A DNA stretch of 6,272 bases from NCBI GenBank assembly GCA_013331225.1, contig DUGV01000004.1:764-7035 (forward strand), given 5' to 3'. The notes below the pieces were generated by a model. It made no database searches. It was not told the origin of the DNA and was given only the letters and a program-made list of their open reading frames with translations. Position numbers and translations under genes: made by a program. This document shows, one piece after another, positions 5,808 through 6,272 of this stretch (position 1 is its first letter; each line of letters opens with the position of its first letter). This stretch comes from Methanolinea sp. GTDB lineage: Archaea; Halobacteriota; Methanomicrobia; Methanomicrobiales; Methanospirillaceae.

Positions 5808-5833
5808 CCTGGAACATACTACTACTACCAAGT

Positions 5834-6025
5834 ATGAGCGAGCAGGCAGTGCATGGACCTCACAAGTCAGAATGGATTACCATCTCCACCGATGAATATG
5901 AATCCATGCAGCGTACCATAGAGGTTCTTTCGGACCCCGACCTTATGATCCAGCTCGACGAGGGGAAGAGAAAGAATGCCCCGACGAGGAATTTTGAGGA
6001 TCTTGCTGGAGAATTAGGTCTTTAG
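5834..6025 (+). CDS. RelB/Phd-YefM-like antitoxin
   Basis: This 63-residue protein contains a segment (residues ~15-41, WITISTDEYESMQRTIEVLS and DPDLMIQL) typical of the C-terminal, toxin-wrapping part of Phd/YefM and RelB-type antitoxins, which often read 'EYE-x2-x2-T-(I/L)-E-(V/I)-L-S-D-P-(D/E)-L-M'. The last 20 residues (RNFEDLAGELGL) resemble the acidic antitoxin tail. The N-terminal YefM DNA-binding part is missing, so autoregulation like Phd is doubtful. The expected partner is the RelE/ParE toxin on the opposite strand, whose stop codon overlaps this one. The start is supported by the TATA box at 5800-5807. The assignment rests on recalled family patterns. Confidence 0.75.
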   Translation: MSEQAVHGPHKSEWITISTDEYESMQRTIEVLSDPDLMIQLDEGKRKNAPTRNFEDLAGELGL

Positions 6026-6270
6026 AACTCATCTTTGTGCTTGATAGCCTCAATAATTACCTCACTTTTTTCAAAATCAATGGTGTAAAGAATCCGGAAT
6101 TTTCGTTCAAAATAGAGTTCCCATAGTCCGTGGAGGGAGCCCCTCAGTGGTTTTCCGTAAATATCAGGATTTTCAGACAATTTCCTGATCTTCTGGACGA
6201 ATCGTCTTTGGATTTCTTTATCATAATCCTTCAGTCTATCCTCTGCGGGTCTCCTGATGACGATCCGGTA
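6022..6270 (-). CDS. RelE/ParE-family toxin (5' end beyond window)
   Basis: On the minus strand, 82 residues are open from the window edge to a TAA at 6024-6022. They read as a RelE/ParE fold: strand YRIVIRRPAED, helical pair RLKDYDKEIQRRFVQKIRKL, then NPDIYGKPLRGSLHGLWELY, then FERKFRILYTIDF and VIIEAIKHKDEF. The 'P-x-x-x-G-K-P-L-R-G-x-L-x-G-L-W-E-L' turn and the C-terminal 'E-A-I-K-H-(K/R)-D' are characteristic. RelE members cut mRNA in the ribosome and ParE members inhibit gyrase; the H-K-D-x-F end and the basic residues favour the RelE side, but this is not decisive. Usual length is ~85-90 residues, so only a few N-terminal residues are missing. It is convergent with the antitoxin, overlapping by 4 bases. 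It is more A+T-rich than most genes here. Confidence 0.88.
   Translation of the reverse strand, partial: YRIVIRRPAEDRLKDYDKEIQRRFVQKIRKLSENPDIYGKPLRGSLHGLWELYFERKFRILYTIDFEKSEVIIEAIKHKDEF
6066..6071 (+). terminator. T6 tract, possible terminator of the antitoxin transcript inside the toxin gene
   Basis: Six T's lie 41 bases beyond the antitoxin stop, antisense to toxin codons for the EKSE region. It is the first T-tract an antitoxin transcript would meet. If used, the mRNA would end inside the toxin gene with ~50 complementary bases. Confidence 0.3.
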
Positions 6271-6272
6271 AG

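Noticed and set aside
5818..5828. ACT triplet run before the antitoxin start
   Set aside because: Only three to four copies are present in the short stretch between TATA box and ATG, so it is not significant.

Overview
The window looks like the chromosome of a methanogenic archaeon, most likely of the order Methanomicrobiales (Methanoregula, Methanosphaerula and Methanoculleus types). This is inferred from archaeal TATA-like elements, several genes with no Shine-Dalgarno site that fit leaderless transcripts, T-tract terminators instead of GC hairpins with tails, and the protein families present. The genus cannot be named from sequence alone. The main genes are moderately GC-rich. The last ~450 bases, with a toxin-antitoxin pair, are visibly richer in A+T.

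Layout. Bases 2-211 (+) are the C-terminal end of a probably extracytoplasmic beta-rich module protein. It converges on a minus-strand cluster of three genes, in transcription order: an EFR1-type flavodoxin/ferredoxin fusion (2764-1940), a NudC-type Nudix NAD(H) pyrophosphatase (1904-1038) and a TetR-family regulator (941-219). Each has a Shine-Dalgarno site and they read as one operon. A T/A-rich bidirectional terminator (214-245) separates the cluster from the first gene. Upstream of the operon, the 323-base divergent region 2765-3087 holds two perfect 15-bp palindromes, 18 bp centre to centre, flanked by two degenerate half-sites in the same phase, next to a TATA-like element. This is a strong candidate operator, possibly for the operon's own TetR protein.

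On the plus strand follow a secreted C45-type (acyltransferase/choloylglycine-hydrolase-like) Ntn hydrolase (3088-4302), a CPBP-family membrane protease (4586-5443) and a 52-residue lipoprotein-like ORF (5534-5692) that looks like the front end of a longer gene.

The right end holds a RelB/Phd-like antitoxin (5834-6025, +) and a RelE/ParE toxin (6270-6022, -, running off the window). They are convergent and their stop codons overlap by 4 bases, instead of the usual antitoxin-then-toxin operon on one strand. With no terminator between them, each transcript should run antisense into the other. With the tandem palindromes, this is the most unusual thing in the window.

No rRNA, tRNA, CRISPR array, complete insertion sequence or replication origin was seen.
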